Origin: JBGSWE01 sp049292975
Lineage (GTDB): Bacteria > Patescibacteriota > Saccharimonadia > Saccharimonadales > JACDBH01
Assembly (NCBI GenBank): GCA_049292975.1
Contig: JBATRZ010000062.1
Location: forward strand, 1 to 55,033
Reading direction: 5' to 3'
Length of the DNA stretch: 55,033 nucleotides
Shown piece by piece: positions 14,365 to 21,149 of this stretch. The notes beneath the pieces are model-generated. The model was not told the origin of the DNA, made no database searches, and saw only the letters and a list, made by a program, of their open reading frames with translations. Position 1 is the first letter of the stretch; every line of letters starts with the position of its first letter. The translations under genes and the position numbers were made by a program.

Positions 14365-16473
14365 CTAATCCGCTTGGTCAGTGTTGAGCAACTTAGCCCG
14401 CATCTCCTGGAACCGCTTTTGCTGCTCGGCGGCGATCTGCTCGGGTGTCTTAGCGGCTACAGTCTGGGCAGGCTGGCCGCTGCTGCCCTGCTTGGCCTCA
14501 GCCTTGCCGCCACCAACGATATTGACGACAGGTATGACTATCGGGCTGCGGTTGGTGGCTTCGAACAAATAGTGCGTGATGTGATCTTTTAGCTCAGTCT
14601 TGAAGCGGTCCAGATCAACGCGCTTGAAACGCTGGGAAACTGCCCGGCGCAGTTCGGCCCTAAAACCATTCATGAGCTCTTCGTTATCACGCATGTAGAT
14701 GAAGCCGCGGCTAATTATATCCGGGCTGGTCATCAGCTGGCCGCTTTTCCTATCAATAGTCAGGACCACGGCTACCAGGCCTTCTTCGGCCAGGACCAGG
14801 CGGTCCTTGATAACGACCGAGCTGACAATGGCACCCGTCTGGTCTACCAGCACCGAGCCGTGCGGGACCTGCCCGGCAGATTCCATGGTGTCTTCGGTAA
14901 GGGCAATGACCTCGCCGTTCTCGGCGTTGATAGCGTTCCTGCGCGGAAAGCCTTCTTCGACAGCTATCTCAATATGGCGCTGCTTGGAGCGGTACGAACC
15001 CATGATAGGCACAAAGAACTTCGGCCTTGTTACGGCAATCATTTCCTTGAATTCATCGATGCTGGCGTGACCCGATACGTGCAGCGGGCCAACTCCATCA
15101 AGATCGTGCGTCTCGTGGCGGAAGACGTGTACGCCTTTGCGCATCAGGCTGTCTACCATATTACCGATAAGGGCGTCGTTGCCCGTTTCGGGAATAGGCG
15201 TGCTGGACAGGATGACAGAGTCCTGCTCTTTGAGTTTGATGTGGCGGTGTTCGCCGCTGCTCATACGCTGCAATGCGCTAGACGGCTCGCCTTGGCCGCC
15301 AGTACAGACCACGACAACTTCGTCATCCTTCATGTTTGGTACTGAGGCGATCGGCACGAAGGTGCCCTTTGGAATCTTCATGAAGCCGTTGCGCACTGCC
15401 ATTTCCAGCGTGCTAACCATGCTGCGGCCGTCGAGCGCAATCTTCTTGTTGTGGTGCACGGCAGCGTTCACGATCATCTGGATGCGGTTTACGTTGGTGC
15501 TAAAGATAGCTACAAAGATGCGGCCGGGTGCCCTATCCATAATGTCTACGAAAGACTGCTCAATGGTAGATTCGCTTGGCGTGCGGCCGGGGCGCTCGGT
15601 GGTAGTGCTCTCTGAGCACAGTACCAAAACACCGCTCTGGCCGATTTCTATCAAACGTTCCATATCGGTGCGTTCGTGGTCGAGGGGCTCTGGGTCAAAG
15701 CGGAAGTCGCCGGTGTTTATCAGGCGGCCAACCGGCGTATCCAGTACCACGATGGTAGAGCCCGGGATAGAGTGCGTCACGCGCACCAGTTCCACAAAGA
15801 ATTCGCCGATCTTAAGCTTCTCGTGGGTATTTTCGTTCATGATGACGGTTTGCAGCTCAAAGCCCTCGGGCAGCGGCAGGCCGAAATTTTCAAATATTTC
15901 CTGCACGCGGCCAATGGTAAAGCGGCTGCCGTAAACCGGCGCCGGGAACATCGGGACGATGTGCGGCAGACCGCCGATGTGATCGAGGTGGCCGTGGGTA
16001 ATGATATAGGCCCGCAGCTTGTGCTTGATGCTCTCCAGGTAGGTCGTGTCACAAATGGCGTAATTAATGCCCGGCAGGTCTACGCCCAGGTCGGTGCCGG
16101 CATCTATAACAACAGCGTCGTTCTGGTACTCGACCAGCATCATGTTCTTAGAACCGCCGCCGTCCATGCCGCCAAGGCCGATTATCTTCAGGCGCGGGCG
16201 GTCATCTATGACGTTCGCCCTGCCCTTTGCTTCTGGTGATTTAGGTGTCGCCAGAACCGCGTTGATGGCGCGGGTAGCGTCTTCATTAACGCGCTTCTGG
16301 GCACGGATAGCCGCGCCGCGGCTGGACTTTTTGAGGCCATTGCCGTTCTGTTGCTGGGGGGCGTTACTGCCTCTCTGCTGGCCTTGGCCGCGCTGACGTT
16401 GGTCCGGCGCTTGCCGGCCAGGTCTTACGTTTCTTGGTTTACCCTGTGATTTGTCGTAGGGTTTTTTATCCAT
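14365..16473 (-). CDS. rnj: ribonuclease J
   Basis: 702 residues. A basic, Gln/Gly-rich disordered N-terminal extension (about 1-85) is followed by a metallo-beta-lactamase domain with the HGHLDHIGG zinc motif, a beta-CASP domain (ESTTTERPGRTPSE, CTGGQGEPSSALQRMSSGEH) and the RNase J C-terminal domain (RGFIYMRDNEELM). RNase J is an endo- and 5'-3' exoribonuclease central to mRNA decay and rRNA maturation. The N-terminal extension is longer than in Bacillus and may bind RNA. AAGGA lies six bases before the ATG. It lies downstream of udg and pnp on the same strand. Confidence 0.96.
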   Translation of the reverse strand: MDKKPYDKSQGKPRNVRPGRQAPDQRQRGQGQQRGSNAPQQQNGNGLKKSSRGAAIRAQKRVNEDATRAINAVLATPKSPEAKGRANVIDDRPRLKIIGLGGMDGGGSKNMMLVEYQNDAVVIDAGTDLGVDLPGINYAICDTTYLESIKHKLRAYIITHGHLDHIGGLPHIVPMFPAPVYGSRFTIGRVQEIFENFGLPLPEGFELQTVIMNENTHEKLKIGEFFVELVRVTHSIPGSTIVVLDTPVGRLINTGDFRFDPEPLDHERTDMERLIEIGQSGVLVLCSESTTTERPGRTPSESTIEQSFVDIMDRAPGRIFVAIFSTNVNRIQMIVNAAVHHNKKIALDGRSMVSTLEMAVRNGFMKIPKGTFVPIASVPNMKDDEVVVVCTGGQGEPSSALQRMSSGEHRHIKLKEQDSVILSSTPIPETGNDALIGNMVDSLMRKGVHVFRHETHDLDGVGPLHVSGHASIDEFKEMIAVTRPKFFVPIMGSYRSKQRHIEIAVEEGFPRRNAINAENGEVIALTEDTMESAGQVPHGSVLVDQTGAIVSSVVIKDRLVLAEEGLVAVVLTIDRKSGQLMTSPDIISRGFIYMRDNEELMNGFRAELRRAVSQRFKRVDLDRFKTELKDHITHYLFEATNRSPIVIPVVNIVGGGKAEAKQGSSGQPAQTVAAKTPEQIAAEQQKRFQEMRAKLLNTDQAD

Positions 16474-16491
16474 TATTTATCCTTAAATTTA

Positions 16492-17088
16492 TTATTTAAT
16501 TTTCTGTAATATGGCGGGGATGCGCGCGAAGTCATCTATTAGTGTCTGGCGCATGCCGCCGTTGTATAACGCTGCTGCGGGATGGAAAAGTGGTAAATAC
16601 ACTTGCCCTTTGTAGCGTTTGGGTTCGCCGTGAACCTGGTTGATTGAAGCCCCAGGCAAAAAGCAATTCATACTGTGACGTCCTAGTGTCACGACAATCT
16701 TAGGTTGAATTACCTCTAACTGTGCCTCCAAGTATGGCAGGAAAGCGGCTTTTTCGTCCGGGCTGGGGTCGCGGTTGTTAGGTGGCCGGTACTTGACGAT
16801 GTTGGTGATGTAAATGTCCTGGCGTTCCAGCCCAATGGTTGCGAGCATTTCGTTCAGGAACTTGCCTGCCGCACCCACAAACGGAATGCCCTGTTCGTCC
16901 TCGTTCTTGCCTGGTGCTTCACCGATGAACACAATGTCTGCATCAGGATTACCATCCCCAAACACGAGACGATTGGCCGTACGAGCCAAATCCGGGCAGA
17001 CATTCTGACGCAAAATCTCTTCTTTGATTTCATCAAGAAGCTTTTGCTTGGAATCTGGAATCTGGAATTTAGAATCTGGGTCAGCCAC
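16492..17088 (-). CDS. family 4 uracil-DNA glycosylase lacking most Fe-S cysteines
   Basis: 198 residues. Family-4 UDG motifs are clear: GEAPGKNEDEQGIPFVGAAG (motif A and FVG), NIVKYRPPNNRDP and LFHPAAAL. It removes uracil from DNA. Known family members hold a 4Fe-4S cluster with four cysteines. Here the C-x2-C start is QNVC, the cysteine in VVKCRPP is Tyr (KYRPP), and the later one is Phe (AAFLPYL), so three of four ligands are missing. The start is GTG, inside the loop between two 7-base-period arrays, and the first 12 residues (DSKFQIPDSK) derive from the array. It overlaps a small upstream ORF by its stop codon. Confidence 0.88.
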   Translation of the reverse strand: MADPDSKFQIPDSKQKLLDEIKEEILRQNVCPDLARTANRLVFGDGNPDADIVFIGEAPGKNEDEQGIPFVGAAGKFLNEMLATIGLERQDIYITNIVKYRPPNNRDPSPDEKAAFLPYLEAQLEVIQPKIVVTLGRHSMNCFLPGASINQVHGEPKRYKGQVYLPLFHPAAALYNGGMRQTLIDDFARIPAILQKIK

Positions 17089-17138
17089 CGTGCACCCCTC
17101 TTATTCCAAATTCCAGCTTCAAACTTCCAGCTTCTGCT
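17050..17138. repeat. inverted 7-base-period array around the udg start
   Basis: GGAATCT, GGAATCT, GGAATTT, AGAATCT (17050-17077) are followed after 26 bases by TTCCAAA, TTCCAGC, TTCAAAC, TTCCAGC, TTCTGCT (17104-17138). The words GGAA and TTCC are complementary and keep seven-base spacing. The left array is translated as the N-terminus of the glycosylase; the right one encodes the end of the small upstream ORF. Confidence 0.75.
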
Positions 17139-17191
17139 TTCATGTCTGCCCTAATCTGGTCGAGCTTAGCTTGTTTGTCTTTTGCACTCAC
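17081..17191 (-). CDS. possible small protein upstream of udg
   Basis: A 36-residue frame starting GTG: SAKDKQAKLDQIRADMKAEA, then a tail encoded by the repeat array. The first half has the charged helical composition of a real protein. The stop TGA overlaps the GTG start of the glycosylase (GGTGGCTGA), a typical arrangement for translational coupling. It begins 15 bases after the end of pnp. It could instead be a remnant of a longer gene cut by the repeat. Confidence 0.35.
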   Translation of the reverse strand: MSAKDKQAKLDQIRADMKAEAGSLKLEFGIRGVHGG

Positions 17192-17205
17192 GTGCAGATT
17201 ACCTC

Positions 17206-19338
17206 TTATTTCTTGTCACGGGCTGCTTGTTTTATTGACAGGTTCAGCCGGCCGCGGTCATCTATGGCTACCAGCTTGACGGTGACCAGCTGGCCTTCCT
17301 TCAAGACATCGCTTGGCTTATTAACACGCTCTTCTGAAATCTCAGACACATGCACCAGGCCGTCCTTGCCCGGCAGAATCTGCACGAAGGCACCGAAATC
17401 TAATAGGCTTACAACCGGACGGTCATGATAAACACGGCCGATTTCCGGCTCTTCTACGATGGTCTGAATCCACTGGATAGCAGCGTCAATCTTGGCTTTG
17501 TCGGGGCTGGCAATCATTACCGTGCCGTCATCTTTGATGTCAATCTCGGTGCCGGTTTCGGCGGTAATCTTCTGGATGGTTTCGCCGCCCTTGCCGATGA
17601 CTTCACGGATCTTATCAGGATTGATGGTAATTGATTCGACACGCGGCGCGTACGGGCTCATCTCGTCCCTGGATGCGGGAATAGTCTCCAGCATGTGCTT
17701 AAGGATATGAGCGCGGCCGTCACGGCCCTGCTCCAGGGCTTTAGCAAGGATTTCTACCGGCAGGCCGTGAACCTTCATGTCCATCTGCAGCGCAGTAATG
17801 CCTTCGCTCGTTCCGGTAACCTTAAAGTCCATGTCGCCCGCAAAGTCCTCGGCATCGGCAATGTCACTGAGTACATATGGCTTATTGCCGTCCATCATAA
17901 GGCCCATGGCGATACCGGATACCGGGCGCTTCAGCGGCACGCCGGCGTCCATAAGGGCCAAAGTGCTCGAGCACGTAGCAGCCATGCTGGTGCTGCCGTT
18001 CTGGCTCATGATTTCAGTCACCGACCGGATAGTGTACGGGAACTCGGCTTCAGTAGGCAAAACAGCGGTCAAAGCGCGCTCGGCCAGGTAACCGTGGCCA
18101 ATCTCACGCCTGCCGGGTGAGCCCAGGCGGCGGACTTCACCAACAGTGTAGCCAGGGGCGTTGTAGTGGTGCAGGTAGCGGCGCTCGCCTTCTTTTTCCA
18201 TGGTGTCTACCAGCTGGACATAGCTAAGCGGCGCCAAGGTAACAATGTTAAGGGCCTGGGTCATGCCGCGGGTAAAGATGCTGGAGCCGTGGGTGCGCGG
18301 CAGCACGCCGACTTCGCTACTTAGCGTGCGGATTTCGGTGGTTTTGCGGCCATCGGGACGGATTGATTCACGCACAATACCGTCACGTACGTCTTTGTGC
18401 AGGGCCGCGGTGAAGGCCTCGTCATACTCGTTCTTAAGATTTGCGTAGGCCTCTTCACCGATTTCTTCTACAAAGTGGTCATGCATGGCGCTGCGGAGCT
18501 CTGACACCAGCTGGTTGCGCTCAGGATAGGCAGCGCGCAACCCCATGCCCATCTTGCCGGCTGTCCACGCGTCTACGCGGGATTGGATATCGGCATCCGG
18601 ACGAACCAGCTCGTAGTCCATCTGCATAACACCGACTTTCTTCACAAGTTCTTTCTGCAGTTTAATGGCTGGCTGGAAGGCTTTGAAGGCAAAATCCATG
18701 GCCTTTACCACTTCTTCTTCTGATAATTCTGAGGCGCCAGCTTCGACCATCATGATGCCGTCCCCGGTACCGGCCACGACCAGATCAAGCTTGCCTGTTT
18801 CTAAAGCCGCCAGGGGCATAAAGGCCTCAAAACCGCCCTTGTCGTTTATGCCGACCCGCAGGCCAGCTACAGGGCCGTCAAACGGCGCACCGGTGAGCAT
18901 AAAGGCGGCAGACATGGCAATCATGGCTATCATATCGGGGCGGAAGCCTGGGTCCATGCTAAGGACTGAGGCGACACCTTGGACTTCATTGCGGTAACCC
19001 TTGGGCCACAGCGGGCGGATGGGGCGGTCAATCAGGCGGCCGATAAGAATGGCATCGTCGCTCGGGCGGCCTTCGCGCTTAATGAAGCGGCTGCCGGATA
19101 TCTTGCCGGCGGCGTACATCTTTTCTTCGTAATCAATTGATAACGGGAAGTAATCCATTCCCTTGACGCTGCCGTCAGATACCATGGCGGTACCTAGCAC
19201 GACAGTGTCGCCATATGTCGCCAGCACCGAGGCCGAGGTTCTGAAGCCGACGCGGTTTACTTCTAACTTCAGGGTGCGGCCGCACAGCTCGGTCTCGACA
19301 CTGATAATGTCTTTGTTAAGCGGGTTGATAGTACTCAT
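17206..19338 (-). CDS. pnp: polynucleotide phosphorylase
   Basis: About 710 residues. Two RNase PH domains come first (VVLGTAMVSDGSVKGMDYFPLSIDYEEKMYAAGKI; RTHGSSIFTRGMTQALNIVTLAPL; NGSTSMAATCSSTLALMDAGVPL), then an all-alpha linker, a KH domain (INPDKIREVIGKGGETIQKI) and an S1 domain (DFGAFVQILPGKDGLVHVSEIS). It degrades RNA 3'-5' with phosphate and works with RNase J in RNA turnover. The ATG at 19338 is preferred over an upstream frame because GGAATAGGATT precedes it and the match begins there. rpsO lies upstream on the same strand, the common rpsO-pnp order. Confidence 0.97.
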   Translation of the reverse strand: MSTINPLNKDIISVETELCGRTLKLEVNRVGFRTSASVLATYGDTVVLGTAMVSDGSVKGMDYFPLSIDYEEKMYAAGKISGSRFIKREGRPSDDAILIGRLIDRPIRPLWPKGYRNEVQGVASVLSMDPGFRPDMIAMIAMSAAFMLTGAPFDGPVAGLRVGINDKGGFEAFMPLAALETGKLDLVVAGTGDGIMMVEAGASELSEEEVVKAMDFAFKAFQPAIKLQKELVKKVGVMQMDYELVRPDADIQSRVDAWTAGKMGMGLRAAYPERNQLVSELRSAMHDHFVEEIGEEAYANLKNEYDEAFTAALHKDVRDGIVRESIRPDGRKTTEIRTLSSEVGVLPRTHGSSIFTRGMTQALNIVTLAPLSYVQLVDTMEKEGERRYLHHYNAPGYTVGEVRRLGSPGRREIGHGYLAERALTAVLPTEAEFPYTIRSVTEIMSQNGSTSMAATCSSTLALMDAGVPLKRPVSGIAMGLMMDGNKPYVLSDIADAEDFAGDMDFKVTGTSEGITALQMDMKVHGLPVEILAKALEQGRDGRAHILKHMLETIPASRDEMSPYAPRVESITINPDKIREVIGKGGETIQKITAETGTEIDIKDDGTVMIASPDKAKIDAAIQWIQTIVEEPEIGRVYHDRPVVSLLDFGAFVQILPGKDGLVHVSEISEERVNKPSDVLKEGQLVTVKLVAIDDRGRLNLSIKQAARDKK

Positions 19339-19501
19339 CAGCAATCCTATTCCTTCGGGCTTATGCGGCAAGGTTCAGATATACGCTCCGGAAATGCGCG
19401 GGATATACGTATAGCTGTGCTCTGCCGACAAACCCTATATAAGCGTTATGTTTGTGCATTTCAGCGGGCGCACTATGCAGTGCGACCTAGAAGTGTGCAA
19501 A

Positions 19502-19768
19502 CTACTTGCGCAGGCCAAGTTTCTTGACGGTGTCCAGATATAATTGGCTGTCTTTTTCAGAGATGTACCGCAGCAGTTTCTTGCGGGTACCAACCATCTG
19601 GAGCAAACCCCGTCTAGCTGCATGGTCTTTTTTATTGACCTTGAGATGCTCGGTCAGCTCGGTGATACGCGCAGTCAGGATACCGACCTGAACTACCGGA
19701 CTACCGGTGTCGTTCTTGGCCGTTTGCATGCTTGCAATCACCTTCTGTTTGTTCTCACTACTAATCAT
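19502..19768 (-). CDS. rpsO: 30S ribosomal protein S15
   Basis: 88 residues with the conserved S15 body: DTGSPVVQVGILTARITELTEHLKVNKKDHAARRGLLQMVGTRKKLLRYI (read in parts). It binds 16S rRNA early in 30S assembly. AAGGG lies a few bases before the ATG. pnp follows downstream, separated by about 160 bases in which I see no gene. Confidence 0.97.
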   Translation of the reverse strand: MISSENKQKVIASMQTAKNDTGSPVVQVGILTARITELTEHLKVNKKDHAARRGLLQMVGTRKKLLRYISEKDSQLYLDTVKKLGLRK

Positions 19769-19798
19769 GTAGCCCTTATTTTATCAGATGACAACCCT

Positions 19799-20125
19799 TT
19801 ACGCAAGGGGTGGGAAGCCGTCCTTGTCATTTACCTTGCCGGGGGTGCCGGGAATTATTACTACCGCTCCAAGCTTTTCGAGCCAACTGCTGGCTGCCTT
19901 GGGCTCCATACCGCCCTCGCCCAGATGCGGCCCGTTACCGTCCCGGTGTACGGCACGATAAATACCGCCATTAGAAGGATGCCGTCTTTTGGCCCTTTCC
20001 AATTCGCCGCTTTCGGCAGCACGGTGCAGCCCGTCATGTATCTGGTCTATAGATTCCGGGTCAAAATCTTCACCGGGGTCTCTGTCTTCCCCGCCGGCTG
20101 GATAAAACGGTATGATATCGGCCAT
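19799..20125 (-). CDS. small acidic hypothetical protein
   Basis: 108 residues, Gly/Asp/Pro-rich and probably partly disordered (IIPFYPAGGEDRDPGEDFDPES), with a middle helix (IDQIHDGLHRAAESGELERAKRRH) and a short strand pattern near the end (LGAVVIIPG). No family is recognised. TATAAT (20140-20135) ends nine bases before the ATG, so a very short or absent leader is predicted. It sits between truB and rpsO on the same strand. Confidence 0.6.
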   Translation of the reverse strand: MADIIPFYPAGGEDRDPGEDFDPESIDQIHDGLHRAAESGELERAKRRHPSNGGIYRAVHRDGNGPHLGEGGMEPKAASSWLEKLGAVVIIPGTPGKVNDKDGFPPLA

Positions 20126-20151
20126 GTACTTATGATTATATAAAAGCCCGT

Positions 20152-20889
20152 TTAAATCTGTCGAATATCTTGCAGACTGAAATCTGCAACATCTATAGCA
20201 TCGGCCAGCTTGTAGTTGCCAACCTCAGTACGCTTCAGGCTGCTCATGTAAGCTCCCGTACCAAGCTTTTCGCCGGTGTCACGGGCCAGGCTGCGAATAT
20301 AAGTGCCCGAGCTTACCCTGGCCGTAAAACGGACCGCCGGATAAGAATATTTGATATCTGATATCTGATAGACAGTCACGGGACGGGGCTCAATAATGAC
20401 TGCTTTGCCCTCGCGTACCAGTTTGTACGCCCGCTTGCCGTCTACTTTGATAGCGCTGAAGGCCGGCGGCTGCTGCAGAGTAACGCCCACAAATGTATTC
20501 AGCACCTCCCGCACCTCGCCCTCACTAGGCATTTTTGCGCTGGTTTTGGTCTTTTCGCCCTCGCCGTCATCTGTTACAGAGGTCGTGCCTAAAATTAGTT
20601 CAGTCTCATATACCTTATCCAGCTTGCTAAACTCCTGCGCACGTTTGCAGTACGTGCCGGTCACGATAATTAGCAGGCCCGTAGCCAGCGGGTCCAGGGT
20701 ACCCGTATGCCCCACTTTTACTTTCGGTGAAGAATTCTGAATTGAGATTTGAGGATTGAGGGGATTGTTTCCTCCCCTGTTTTCTCGTTTCTCGTTTCGT
20801 AATTCTGTCCGCAGGACATTACGGACCTTGGCTACGACATCAAAAGACGTCCAGCCCGCCGGCTTATTAATCAGAACAATTCCATCCAT
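20152..20889 (-). CDS. truB: tRNA pseudouridine(55) synthase
   Basis: About 245 residues from the ATG at 20889, which begins the family sequence DGIVLINKPAGWTSFDVV; the longer frame upstream runs into repeat E8. Catalytic context VGHTGTLDPLATGLL is present, with KVYETELILGTTSVTDD and KVDGKRAYKLVREGK. It converts U55 of tRNAs. An insertion at about residues 29-53 (LRNEKRENRGGNNPLNPQIS and following) separates VRNVLR from KVKVGHTG and is encoded by an inverted 7-base array. A second short array (about 20346-20372, ATATCTG words) encodes QISDIKYSYP. No Shine-Dalgarno site is evident. Confidence 0.92.
   Translation of the reverse strand: MDGIVLINKPAGWTSFDVVAKVRNVLRTELRNEKRENRGGNNPLNPQISIQNSSPKVKVGHTGTLDPLATGLLIIVTGTYCKRAQEFSKLDKVYETELILGTTSVTDDGEGEKTKTSAKMPSEGEVREVLNTFVGVTLQQPPAFSAIKVDGKRAYKLVREGKAVIIEPRPVTVYQISDIKYSYPAVRFTARVSSGTYIRSLARDTGEKLGTGAYMSSLKRTEVGNYKLADAIDVADFSLQDIRQI
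20732..20805. repeat. inverted 7-base-period array inside truB
   Basis: The left arm (20732-20763) has words GAATTCT, GAATTGA, GATTTGA, GGATTGA, GGGG. The reverse complement of the right arm (20774-20805) reads GAATTAC, GAAACGA, GAAACGA, GAAAACA, GGGG. Arms are equal in length (32 bases) and phase, with the outer GAATT and inner GGGG perfectly complementary. It is translated in frame. Confidence 0.8.
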
Positions 20890-20934
20890 CTTAGATTCAA
20901 GTATAGCGTAGTCCTTGGGGACGACAGTAAAGCT

Positions 20935-21142
20935 CGCATTTGGATGCAGGGTGGATTTTCTTGCTGCGAAGCGCAAAGGAGCCGTATTTAAATACGGTGA
21001 CTGACATGGTCTCTTTTTCCTAGCAAGCAAGCTAAGCTTGTTGCTTGAAAAAGCCACGATCTCGCATCGTAAAGCAAAAATCTGCGCTGCGCCAAAAGCT
21101 TCAGCAGGTTGTCAGCTCCGCTGACGAGCAGGCTGAAGCGAT
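20935..21142. repeat. palindromic element E8 upstream of truB
   Basis: It holds GGAGCCGTA-tttaaa-TACGG TGACTGACATGGTCT (20978-21012), also found at 28776. Then comes a strong hairpin CTTTTTC ... CAAGCAAGCT/AGCTTGTTGCTTG ... GAAAAAG (21013-21053), and a third hairpin GCTTCAGC ... GTCAG-ctcc-GCTGAC ... GCTGAAGC (about 21101-21142). The stretch 20890-21149 shows no other gene. Confidence 0.75.
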
Positions 21143-21149
21143 GCGTGCT

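Noticed and set aside
15137..15934. Open frame of 265 codons on the plus strand opposite rnj
   Set aside because: It lies wholly antisense to RNase J, which has intact domain motifs; the product is Ser/Arg/Thr-biased and typical of shadow frames.
20890..21057. N-terminal extension of TruB by 56 residues
   Set aside because: The extra codons are encoded by palindrome E8 and the family match begins exactly at the internal ATG.
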